NCBI GenBank assembly: GCA_037367405.1 | Contig: JAZKJV010000600.1 | Location: 372,001-436,000 of the forward strand | DNA length: 64,000 nt | Direction: 5' to 3' | From: Ottelia alismoides | Lineage: Eukaryota > Streptophyta > Magnoliopsida > Alismatales > Hydrocharitaceae | Part shown: positions 56,200-64,000 of the stretch, piece after piece | How positions within the stretch are numbered: the stretch's first letter is position 1 | Layout: the number at the start of each line of letters is the position of its first letter | Position numbers and translations under genes: made by a program | Notes under the pieces: generated by a model | Told to the model about the DNA's origin: nothing | The model's input: the letters and a program-made list of their open reading frames with translations, nothing else | Databases searched by the model: none

Positions 56200-56823
56200 A
56201 CATCTAATAATGCTTCAAAATGTTATGTAATGGATTAACAACTTACTTGTGTGAATCCATTTAACTTTTTACACGTACATATTGTACATGCCCAACTTTT
56301 ACTTGACAATATGGAGAAAAATCCTAGCTGCCAAGGAAGGTTGTTAGGCATAAAAGCAGGTTTTCATCTAAGTTCATATTCTGTACGCTGATATAGTTTT
56401 ATGCAAGGCCTTGATGCCAAATTGACCTAGGGTTGAGTGTATCATAGAAGCTTTTTGTGTACATGGTACATGTTGAGGGTGCATGCACATAGATGTTTGA
56501 GTGTTTAGGCATGTGGTTGCATAGCGGCCCCATACACAAGTTCGGACAATTTCTTTGAGAGCATGTTGTGAAGGTCGAGGGATAGCCATGTTACCTACAT
56601 GCATCCTACATACGCCTAGTTGCCACCATGTATGATACGGGCATCACCTGATGGATCAGTCTTTAATTGATTAATTAGCATCCCATATAACGGGTTTGAC
56701 GTTGTCGTACTCTAAACTATATAGATCTCAATCTAAATGATCAATCACCACAACCCCCAAGAAAGTTGTTTTTAAGAAAAAAACAAGGAAGTTTCATTTG
56801 CTATTAGACTCGATTCTTGTTTA
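56200..56823. other. Interval between copia C and LINE-6, nothing recognised
   Basis: This is where host or older element sequence should resume after copia C. I looked for further ZDP-like exons on the minus strand, in particular the DFDGCLA motif, and saw none. The 76-codon frame 56374-56604 has no recognisable feature. Confidence 0.4.
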
Positions 56824-58690
56824 TTTTTTCTGAAAAAAAGAGGGTATGACGTCAAGGAGACGCACATCCATAAATTCTGTATATTCACGATATCAAAAAA
56901 TAATTATAAGGACCAAAATTGCCTTTAAGCTTTTTGAATACTCTATAATATTCTCCATGTACATTCTTTCTCCCCTAATTATAGACCCATAGACCATAAA
57001 ATAGCCGCCACCTAAACCTTTGCGGGGATGCTCCCGTGTTTTATTTTATCTAGACAATTCCAGGCAGAGGTTGATTGAAGCTCCCAGACCTTCCTTACAA
57101 CAAAGCAGCCAGAAAAGATGCTCAACATCCTCCCTAGCTACTAAACAACACTAACAAATGTCGTCAGTCTCAGGGAAGAGCCTACCTCTTCGTGCACATG
57201 TCATTAGACAATCCCATCTTAACAACCAAATGAAAATCCAAACCCACAATGGACCTTCCACCTCCACGTATCCTTGAACTATTCTAAGACGCTCATTGGA
57301 TCAATGACTGTCATCAAGTAAAACTACCAGCATAAAACCTCTTAGACTTAAAAATGATCCCATTACGTGATAAATAAATAGCCAGGAGCGTAATAATAGC
57401 CCTCAAATATTCAGCCATAGATCCAAACTGGTTGGCCACCAAAGAGCACTAGAAGTTCAGATAGGAGGAAAGGTACATCGATTTTATGTTTGTTGCTTGC
57501 CAAAGCTATGCACATATGTGCAAAAGTAGAAAAGGCAGTCCATGTCCTCATTCACCTCGACATTGAGGGAGCAAGTGGTGTCATTCCCCATGACAAAGCT
57601 AGACCTTCTTACTTTCATTAAGAGTTGATCGATTCTGTGAATCCAGAGAAAGATATTGATCATCAGTGGGATCTTTAAAGTTCAAATCAATATGCAGCCT
57701 CTTTCGTTGATGCCAGGATCAAACACCATCCTAGTGGTTAAAGCCTTGTATGTCTTTTTCACCGAGAAGTTAACGCCACGTTACACCCAATGGTCCCAAC
57801 ACTCAGAAGGCTCCGCATATCTAGCAACCTCCTAAGACATATGCAGAAACTCCTTAAAATGTAGCACAGATAAGGATGGTGAGAAACATGGTATCCATTG
57901 GCCATCAACACAGGCCTCCTTGATAAACGATCTATGGTCCTTAATGAGCGCAAAGAGATGAAGGAAACGTACGTGTAGGAGGCCCTCTTTAGACCAGCCA
58001 TCCATCCAAAAACTGAGCTCACCATTACCAAGAACCGGGTTGTATGCGTGGGCAACGCACAAATGACCAAACATATCCCTTCCAAAGCCTTCCTGAGCCG
58101 CGTGATGGGGAGAGCTTGCTGGGCGGCGGTATTCACCCTGTTCATCGCGTGGCACCGACAAGCAGCGACTGGAGAGGAGATCCTCAAGCTGGGAGGTCGC
58201 CGCTTGGAATCCCGATGGGGCACTTCACTTCCGCACCGCCAGGGACTACAAAGATGGCGCACCGCTTGAGCGCCTGGAGATGATAAGCCCGCTGCGAGGC
58301 GCGGCTTGGAAGGCCGCACTGGTTTTTCCCGGAACGAGAGGCACGCCTGGAGGTGTTGGTGAAAGAGGAGGGCGCGCCTTTGTGCGCCGCTTGGGTATCG
58401 CGCCTGGGAAAGAGCCGCCCGTAGATTGTTGATGAACGGCGTGCACAGCAGGAGATGTAGGTCATCGACGTTGTCGTCTCAGTGATGTAGTAGCCTGAAG
58501 CATCTGATTTGCTGAGTTAGGGTTTCGAAACGAAACCCTAGAACCAATGATAAGCAAGCTTGAATCATAAAAAGAAATCTTCGATATGATCTTCAAAATA
58601 GTATTCTCGAACATAATTAGGGTTTACTGAAACCCTAGAATCTCGAATCTCGAATAAAGAACGAACATAAAATCCTTGAGAATCAAACCC

Positions 58691-58702
58691 ACTCTGATAC
58701 CA
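58691..58702 (-). promoter_or_regulatory. Retroelement H primer-binding site
   Basis: ACTCTGATACCA on the plus strand is TGGTATCAGAGT on the minus strand, one base from the iMet PBS. It abuts the LTR. Confidence 0.8.
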
Positions 58703-59017
58703 TGTTAGAAAATAAACATGCGGAAGCGAACATGAAAAAGATAAGAGAACAATAAGGAACATCGGGATTTAACGTGGAACCGTACTCCGTGCGGAGCGGG
58801 ATGAAACCATGAGAAAAGCCCTCAAAGGAGCATATGCTTTATTGCTTTTTCTCAATGGTTACAGGAGGTCTGGGGCTCCTTATATAGCCTCCCCAGAGCC
58901 TCTAAGTCCCACCATTGGTCGATGTGGGACTAAACACATGGATGGGGTAAATAGATCTTCTCCAGGATCCATTTACCCTCCTACAACCCATATGGCGCAC
59001 AACCAAATACTCCAACA
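58703..59017 (-). repeat. Retroelement H LTR
   Basis: The plus strand reads TGTTAGAAAA...ATACTCCAACA (TG...CA). The TATA-like GGAGGCTATATAAGGAGCC (minus strand, near 58885) fits a promoter. No second copy is in the window. Confidence 0.75.
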
Positions 59018-59519
59018 AACAATGATTGGGGACAAAGGACATCTCAGCCGAACCTCCCTGTGTGATTGGAAGAAAACGCCCGGATGTCCATTGATTAAAA
59101 CAAAAAGGGGTGTAGCATTAATAAATCTCTTCATCCAAGGGATACAAAGCTATGGGAAACCGCTTCTCTCTAAAGTCGACCAAAGTAAGTTGCAATCAAC
59201 ACGGTCATAAGCTTTAGAAAAGTCGACTTCCACATGAGGCCCCTTACCTCTCTAAGATTCCAATCGTCGACCATCTCAGAAGCTATCACAAACTATCCAT
59301 CATCAGGCAATCAGGGATGAAAGTAGTATGAACTAGGTTAATCAAGTCGTTCATAACCACATGAACCTTAGCAATAATCAGGTAGATCATGTTAGCTAAT
59401 GCAATGGGGCAAAAGTCTTTAATACACTCAAACCCCTCCTTCGGGAGGAGGAAAAGAAGTGCCCTATTGAGTTTATCAAAGCTGTGATTGCCTCGAAATC
59501 GCAAAAAGTTCAAGGCAAT

Positions 59520-60170
59520 GCTAGATCTTCAAGGTGCACAATCAAGGGGATGCACGAGGCGATGGAGGTTCACGCAAGTTCTAGCTTCACTACAATGTCT
59601 GGCTTCAAAAGTCCTCCTAGGTGACATGTACAGCAGACTATCCTTACAGGTTCATAGGTTCACGTACGATGGAGGTGACGAAGGTCTTCTAGCTTCACAA
59701 GTTCAGGAACAACAAACTATCTTCAAGGTGACGAGGGTTCCTACAATACCCTTGGGCCAGTACTCATGGGCGACGAAGGTTCTGGTGATGGCTTCATGAC
59801 ATCTCATGGGCGATACCAAGGTAGCTCCAAGACGATACCCATGGGTGATACCACAATGGAAACACCTATGGACGATACCACGATGGTTCCAAGGCGATGG
59901 CAAAATGGTGCCTTGTTAGGGATGCGTGTGTAATGCTAGGGCTTTTGGGAAGCGATGGTCGGCAGATGGATGCATGATGGTGTCACCTTTGTGGTGTTAT
60001 CTAGCTCGAGGCACGATGGTGTCACGTTCCAATTGTGAGGATGCTCGTTGGGACTAGTGGCAGCATGGTAGAGAAAGGAGCGATCAGGCCCCAACAATGG
60101 CGATGCTGACAGAGAAGAGGCGGGTAGATGGCGATAGGGTTTTGGGTACCAGCCCCAGTCTAGGATCGTT
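59520..60170 (-). other. Copia G leader
   Basis: Non-coding sequence inside a PBS and LTR on the minus strand, rich in GGTTCACGCAAG / GGCGATACCA-type near repeats (59530-60100). It ends abruptly at LINE-6. No gag of G is visible. It may be truncated, or LINE-6 may have inserted in it. Confidence 0.55.
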
Positions 60171-60182
60171 GCTCTGATACTT
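60171..60182 (-). promoter_or_regulatory. Copia G primer-binding site
   Basis: GCTCTGATACTT on the plus strand gives AAGTATCAGAGC on the minus strand, an eroded iMet PBS next to the LTR. Confidence 0.7.
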
Positions 60183-60340
60183 TGTGGAGAAGAACTGAGA
60201 GTGAATGAGATATTTTATTCAAGGGCTATGGGGTTTCTTATATAGCATAAAATCATGGAGTCCAAAGAGAAGATTACATAATGACCCTAAAAGGGAGTAC
60301 ACGACTCAATAAAGAGATAAAGAGAGCGAAATAATAAAAT
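60183..60340 (-). repeat. Copia G LTR, cut by copia E
   Basis: It starts TGTGGAGAAG and contains TTTCTTATATAGC, the reverse of a TATA box as in copia B and C. The expected ...CAACA end is not seen; instead copia E's LTR begins at 60341, apparently inserted near the end of this LTR. AAAAT at 60336-60340 would be copia E's left duplication. Confidence 0.6.
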
Positions 60341-60484
60341 TGTTGAGATTTATTTTATCTTTTCATATTCTATGTATTTTCTTTTCTTTTTGTCTCTATT
60401 ATATAATTTTCCCAACATGGTTTCTCCTCTCTATATAAGAGAACCCTCAGGGATCATGAATAATTTATTAACTCTCTTTCCGCA
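60341..60484 (+). repeat. Copia E 5' LTR
   Basis: It runs TGTTGAGATT...CTTTCCGCA and contains the TATA box CTCTATATAAGAG (60428-60440). The 3' copy lies beyond the window. Confidence 0.75.
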
Positions 60485-60496
60485 TGATATCAAAAC
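60485..60496 (+). promoter_or_regulatory. Copia E primer-binding site
   Basis: TGATATCAAAAC follows the LTR directly and is an eroded form of TGGTATCAGAAC. Confidence 0.7.
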
Positions 60497-61561
60497 AAAA
60501 ATTCTACTCCGAAGTTCTATTACCCTTGCCCTAACGCCACCCGTCGGCCCTCCCTCTCCTCTGCCATCGCTCGCGCTCCTCGAGCAGGGATCTGCTTGTC
60601 GTGGCACTGCCACAGCCCAATAGAATCGGAGAAAGGGCACAATATGCCCTAGCACCGCTCAGCGACATCAGCGAAGGGGAGGAGTGCCCTAGCAGCTACC
60701 GCAGTGTTGCTGCAGTATCGCCTAGCGACATCGAAGCAAGAGCAAAGTGCCCTAGCAGATGTCGTAGTACTTCCCAACATCGCATGATGGTCGGTTTTGG
60801 GTGTCACGTTGTTACCTAAGCACTCGCAGTGCATACCTTGTGGTTCCTTGTTGTCAAATCTCTCTAGGGTCCACAGCGCATTCAGATATCTCGGAACGGT
60901 CAGATTTTGGACTGTTTACGGTGAATTCAAACCGTTGGGGTCAGTGTTGCAGAAGACGGTATTCGGTATTCAGTCGGAGGGGTCACTAAATAGAGAATAA
61001 TCGGTATTCGGGCGACTATTCGGAATTATTCGGTTTTGTATTTTTTAATATAAAAATTATTTATAATACTCATATTCTTATATTTTTATACATATATGGT
61101 CATTGTTTAACATGAATCCCAGATAAAAGTATCAATCAATATAATAGATATATAGAATTTGACATTTGTGGTGATGTCGTGGTAAAATGTAACCCATAAA
61201 AATTGAAAATTGAAAATAAAAAAAATAAAATATCAAAAGTCAAACTCTAGTTGGCCTAATAGTCCGGCCAGTCAGCCGAATAGTCGGTCGACTATTCGAT
61301 CGGGTTGACTATTGTCCGACTGGAGGTTTGTTCAGTAGGGGACCCCCAAGCACCGCATAGTCGGACCGACTATTCGGGATAGTCGGCCGACTATTGCAAC
61401 ACTGGTTGGGATCATCCTCGGGCCCTAGAAACATACTCTTGGTTGATGGGAACAGTTGTGGCATGAGTCTGCACACACAATCGCTTCCACGTATGATCGT
61501 GTAGACATCTTTAGATCGGTCTACAACTCCAGTCGAGTTCTGTCCCGACCAATTTATCATC
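60497..61561 (+). other. Copia E leader, interrupted by hAT MITE
   Basis: The untranslated leader is GC-rich at 60530-60780, where near-repeats of GCCCTAGCA.C.. occur (60648, 60690, 60750). It is interrupted by the hAT element 60942-61404 and ends before the gag ATG at 61562. Confidence 0.6.
60942..61404. mobile_element. hAT MITE with CAGTGTTGCA termini in copia E leader
   Basis: The perfect outer ends CAGTGTTGCA and TGCAACACTG bound a 463-bp element. The 8-mers GTTGGGGT (60934-60941) and GTTGGGAT (61405-61412) flank it, a duplication with one change. Both subterminal zones (about 80 bp left, about 150 bp right) are packed with GACTATTCGG / TCGGNCGACTATTC repeats, which could be transposase-binding sites. 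The centre is AT-rich. Relatives lie at 37302-38451 and 6256-6410. Confidence 0.9.
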
Positions 61562-62591
61562 ATGTCAGAAATGAAGGGTGACTTCTCCTCGTCTGGTAGC
61601 TTCAAGGGTCTGACGTCAATTGTGAAGATAGATAGGACCAATTACGAGTTATGGTCAATGCATTTTATGATCATGATGCAGTGCAATAACAAGGAGTACA
61701 TTAAGATGTAGCTCGAGTCGATTGAGAAGATTGGAGCAAATGCTTCATCAAAGCAGGATGAAGCATATGCACGTGTCTGGCTCTCCAGGACTCTCAACAC
61801 AAAGATAACCAATAATATTTTACATCGGTCGACTGCTGCAATATAGATATCCTTGTCACCACCTATGGTCAAGCGAAGAATGAGACCAAGATTCTTTTGT
61901 TACAGTATGATATCCTCATCACTAGACAGAGTGGTTGTCTTCTGTAGAGCTTTTACTCTTCATTTTGAGGCATCTTCGAGAAGTTGCACATATTCATGCC
62001 CATGACCACATTTACTGAGCAGCAGATGGCGTACAAGAATGTCATGATGGTTGGAGTTTTTCTGGCAACCTTAGACCCTGAGGATGAGGTTGCATAAGAC
62101 CTAGCTTCTTACAGGTGCAGTTATACCTCCGATGGAGGAGGGTGATAATTGTCTTAGCAAGATCACGGTCTTATCCACTTTTACCACAATTTTCCTCAAG
62201 ATGGTTGCATCCCACGACAGAGGAGGTACATCTCAGAGTGTGGTACCCGTGGTAGAGGAGGTGGACATCACCATGGTCTATGTACTTACTATCATCAGCC
62301 TAGTCATCCCGAGTAGACATGTTACCTGAAGCATGGTTACTCTGTGTCTGCTTGTGTGACCAAGCAGGTTGAGCCTACTGTTATTTCTGCTCCTTTCTAC
62401 TACTTATCAAAAGTTAGATGATATTCTCACGTATGAGGGAGATCATAACTCTTACCGCAGCCACTACTACTGCTCCCACATGTCCCACTGATGTTGGTGT
62501 CATTGCCAGAGCCTCTTCTAACACCTCAGGTATAGCTTATGCGCTTACCAGTTGTCACATGGCAAACATTACAGAGTAGATCATGGACTCT
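61562..62591 (+). pseudogene. Copia E gag and protease start (decayed)
   Basis: Gag starts at ATG 61562 (MSEMKGDFSSSGSFKGLTSI) and continues IVKIDRTNYELWSMHF with a stop soon after IKM. Further pieces match WLSRTLNTKITNNILH, then MPMTTFTEQQMAYKNVMMVGVFLATLDP. The zinc knuckle (about 62279-62320) reads CTYYHQPSHPE*TC: the second Cys is Tyr and a stop lies inside. The protease core MDSGAFHQ (62584-62607) is cut by the SINE pair and resumes at 62980 with GASHHLCGDRAL. Confidence 0.8.
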
Positions 62592-62605
62592 GGTGCATTT
62601 CATCA
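62592..62605. repeat. Outer SINE left target-site duplication
   Basis: GGTGCATTTCATCA is repeated with one change at 62980-62993 (GGTGCATCTCATCA). It lies in the protease coding sequence of copia E. Confidence 0.88.
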
Positions 62606-62625
62606 ATAATTTATTTTTTTGAAAC

Positions 62626-62637
62626 AAGATAGGGAAA
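62626..62637. repeat. Inner SINE left target-site duplication
   Basis: AAGATAGGGAAA is repeated with one change at 62885-62896 (AAGATGGGGAAA). It lies in the tail of the outer SINE. Confidence 0.8.
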
Positions 62638-62884
62638 TAGTAACCACTTAAATGGTCTGGTGGTAGGGCAGTGTGCCTACCACCCAAAAGACTAGGGTTT
62701 CAAATCCCCCTTATGGAGGTTGTGTTAGGTAGTCGGCGACCAGCATAAAATACAATCAAATCTTTCAACATGGATATGAGCAAGAATCCATGTAGCCGAC
62801 CCTACTTAATTGTGGGAAAAGGCTTTGCCAGTTTTATTAGCCGACCTACTTAATTATGGGAAAGGCCTTTTTTGTTGTTGTTGT
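62638..62884 (+). mobile_element. Inner SINE: Au-like, ends in (TTG)n
   Basis: Plus-strand insertion of 247 bp with a 12-bp duplication bearing one mismatch. The head TTAAATGGTCTGGTGGTAGG, GTGTGCCTACCACCC and GGGTTTCAAATCC resembles a tRNA-derived Pol III promoter (A and B box). The body contains CCGACCCTACTTAATTGTGG, repeated later as CCGACCTACTTAATTATGG. It ends GGGAAAGGCC, a T-run, then TTGTTGTTGTTG. The end pattern is that of plant Au-type SINEs. It is not a tRNA gene: no acceptor stem closes. Confidence 0.75.
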
Positions 62885-62993
62885 AAGATGGGGAAACACG
62901 CATAGGTGTCCATCCTAAGATTTGAACCCTAGTCTTTTAGGTGGTAGGCACACTAGACTATCAATAGACCATTGAAGTAGGTGCATCTCATCA

Positions 62994-64000
62994 TTTATGT
63001 GGAGACAGGGCTCTGTTCGTAGCATAAAGCTATGTTCCTCAAGGCAGATCACTTGACATTATAGATGGGACTCGCCCCCTAATACAGGAAAAGGGGAGGC
63101 CTTTTTAACACCGTCTATACGTTTGCAGAATGTGCTTCATGCACCAGACTTTTCGATGATTTATTGTCTATTAGTCAAATCATTAAGGATTTATATTATC
63201 GTGTCATTTTTGGCACATATTCTCTTGTGTTTCAAGACATACTCATGGGCAGGGTGATTGGATGTGGCCGTAAGCATGGGGGTCTTTACAGACTGGTCTA
63301 GCCTCCATATGTTGGTGCTTCTTCCATTCCTATTGAATCAGTCTCTCTATACATGTGGCATCTTTATTTAAGCAACCTTCCTCAACAAAAGTAGGGCCAT
63401 GTCCTCCCACAGATATCATCTCGCTCCACGTTTCAGTGCAAGGCTTGCAAGCTTGGGAATAGACCTGGCCAAAATACGTGATGGGCCGAGGTTCAAAAAC
63501 CTCTCTCCAAAGCCCGCCATGGGCCGACCCATGGCTCATTTTGTTCTTTTCCCGTTGAATTTTTTAATAGTATTTAATGAGTATAAATGATTTTATTAAT
63601 ACCATTTATATTTTATACAACCAATATAAGCAATTTGATATGTAAACTATTAAAGTTTATTTAAAACTAGTGCCACATATGAAAAATTGAAGTGTATCAT
63701 AGTAATGCATGTATTATGCAACTTATATGCATATATTTTTTTATTTTTTGCGAGTTGGGTCGGCCCATGCCTCAATCTCCTAACTCAAACCCGGCCCATG
63801 AGCGAGCTGGGCGGCAGGCCCCAGCCCGTTGACCAAGTCTACTTAGGAAGCATTATCAATCTACCTATCATGGCCATCATAGTCATAGTAGCAGTGGTTT
63901 ATTTAAGTTAGTTCGGTTCGACATTTGGGGTCCCATTCATGTTCATGACCATCAAGGGCGCATGTTCTATCTCGTAGCAGTTGATTATTTTTCTAGACTG
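62994..64000 (+). pseudogene. Copia E protease end, gag-pre-integrase, integrase start
   Basis: The protease continues as HHLCGDRALFVA, and frame changes follow through the linker (about 63110-63330). CKACKLG (63438-63458) is followed by the hAT MITE 63460-63841, and the gene resumes as RKHYQSTYHGHHSHSS. The integrase start follows with VRFDIWGPIHVHDHQGRMFY and LVAVDYFSRL at the window edge. The first catalytic Asp (FDIWGP) is present; the rest is outside. Confidence 0.8.
63460..63841. mobile_element. hAT MITE (TAGACCTG termini), second copy
   Basis: Ends TAGACCTGGCCAAAAT and TTGACCAAGTCTA bound a 382-bp element. CTTGGGAA (63452-63459) and CTTAGGAA (63842-63849) form the 8-bp duplication with one change. 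It shares the AACCTC.CTCCAAAGCCCGCC phrase, AT-rich core (TAAATGATTTTATTAATACC) and right end with 19296-19721, so they are one family. It splits the CEACQLGKQH-type integrase region of copia E. Confidence 0.9.

Larger units (their letters stand above)
58090..59017 (-). mobile_element. Retroelement H: single LTR, PBS and leader in LINE-6
   Basis: On the minus strand a 315-bp LTR is followed by an iMet-type PBS and about 600 bp of non-coding leader, which stops near 58090 where LINE-6 coding resumes. No gag, pol or second LTR is present. It is either a truncated copia-type element or a degraded miniature (TRIM/SMART-like) element. The leader contains a GC-rich part (58090-58400), as in the other copias here. 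Confidence 0.6.
56824..59515 (-). mobile_element. LINE-6: decayed LINE, split by retroelement H
   Basis: The T-run at 56824-56829 and a diverged 3' hairpin (GAGGGTATGACGTCAAGGAG, to about 56875) mark the 3' end. ORF2 remnants run to about 59515, where the element meets the copia G leader. An LTR remnant (H) occupies about 58090-59017. The zf-RVT and RT belong to a family different from LINE-1, judging by sequence. Duplications were not identified. Confidence 0.75.
57000..59515 (-). pseudogene. LINE-6 ORF2 remains (RT and zf-RVT)
   Basis: The RT part at 59515-59035 reads SFDKLNRALLFLLPKEGFEC, DFCPIALANMIYLIIAKV and LINLVHTTFIPDCL, and later (shifted) NHTGRFG before H. After H, 58130-57760 encodes AYNPVLGNGELSFWMDGWSK and LHVRFLHLFALIKD, the region before zf-RVT. 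The finger itself is decayed (57280-57060). Part of RT, including the FADD box, is missing between 59035 and 58130 even when H is left out, so there is also an internal deletion. H contributes the unrelated residues at the start of the 57759-58319 frame. Confidence 0.75.
62606..62979 (-). mobile_element. Outer SINE: tRNA-like head plus LINE-type 3' hairpin tail
   Basis: Minus-strand insertion flanked by a 14-bp duplication with one mismatch. From 62979 leftward it has a tRNA-like head (TCAATGGTCTATTGATAG, GTGCCTACCACCTAAAAGAC, then B-box-like GGGTTCAAATC). Next comes GGATGGACACC-TATGC-GTGTTTCCCC, then ATCTTGTTTC and a poly(A) run (plus-strand T-run 62610-62620). That tail matches the 3' hairpin of the LINEs in this window, best the fragment at 39840-39949. 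The inner SINE (62638-62884) is inserted in the tail. SINEs have no coding capacity and rely on LINE reverse transcriptase. Confidence 0.75.
60341..64000 (+). mobile_element. Copia E: Ty1/copia element, 3' part outside window
   Basis: This plus-strand element has a 144-bp 5' LTR, PBS, leader with a hAT MITE, gag from 61562, protease split by nested SINEs, and gag-pre-integrase split by another hAT MITE. The integrase start runs off the right edge. It is related to copia A, B and C (MSEMK start; IVKIDRTNYELWSMHF; DIWGPIHVHDHQGRMFYLV). Stops and frameshifts are common. Confidence 0.88.

Noticed and set aside
35654..56204. A 5-bp duplication around copia C (GTATC / ACATC)
   Set aside because: Two of five bases differ; chance similarity cannot be excluded, so it is not reported as a duplication.
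57759..58319. 186-codon minus-strand ORF as a gene
   Set aside because: Its start is in retroelement H leader sequence and the rest is a shifted frame over LINE-6; it is a chance fusion.
62640..62720. A tRNA gene
   Set aside because: A- and B-box-like motifs are present, but there is no acceptor stem or CCA-proximal pairing, and the segment has SINE ends and duplications.

Overview
This window is a transposable-element nest from a nuclear plant genome. The evidence is: Ty1/copia retrotransposons primed by initiator-Met tRNA, L1-type plant LINEs with zf-RVT C-termini, hAT and Mutator-type MITEs, a tRNA-Asp type primer-binding site of the Tat/Athila gypsy kind, tRNA-derived SINEs, and one candidate host exon with canonical splice sites. 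I cannot name the species. There is no operon, phage, plasmid or CRISPR content. Almost every open reading frame is a retroelement ORF, a decayed piece of one, or an antisense shadow.

Layout, left to right. (1) 1-6.2 kb: copia A (plus strand, complete, 5-bp TSD) sits in the gag of an older copia F. (2) 6.2-8.7 kb: a hAT relict and AT-rich debris with gypsy 3'-end motifs. (3) 8.7-13.8 kb: copia B (minus, complete, LTRs identical by eye, 5-bp TSD), the youngest large insertion. (4) 14.4-20.5 kb: LINE-1 (minus, nearly full length, 18-bp TSD), whose ORF1 carries a hAT MITE. (5) 22.3-28.1 kb: LINE-2 (plus) with LINE-3 (minus) inserted in its zinc-finger coding region. (6) 28.1-33.1 kb: a candidate long gypsy LTR carrying LINE-4 (16-bp TSD) and ending at a tRNA-Asp-like PBS. 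(7) 34.88-34.99 kb: a 39-codon exon on the minus strand that closely resembles the phosphatase domain of plant polynucleotide 3'-phosphatase (ZDP/PNKP). (8) 35.7-56.2 kb: copia C (minus, decayed), whose two LTRs are about 20 kb apart because it holds a 13.8-kb long-LTR copia D (5-bp TSD, itself holding LINE-5), two hAT elements, two Mutator-type MITEs and a LINE 3' tail. (9) 56.8-59.5 kb: LINE-6 (minus), split by a single-LTR retroelement remnant H. (10) 59.5-64 kb: the 5' end of copia G (minus) head to head with copia E (plus), which runs off the window and carries two hAT MITEs and two nested SINEs.

How the parts work together. The copia elements A, B, C and E have short LTRs, a TATA-like motif in the LTR, an iMet-type PBS and a GC-rich leader. 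A and B are closely related at protein level. The LINEs share a short 3' end: a GGGG...ACAC-loop-GTGT...CCCC hairpin, then T-run, GAGC-like box and poly(A). The most interesting observation is that the outer SINE at 62.6-63.0 kb joins a tRNA-like head to this same LINE 3' hairpin. This suggests a SINE parasitising the LINE family that fills the window. A second SINE with a similar head but a (TTG)n end is inserted inside that hairpin tail.

Limits: percent identities and insertion dates were not computed, and gypsy assignments rest on short motifs. Boundaries without a TSD are approximate.
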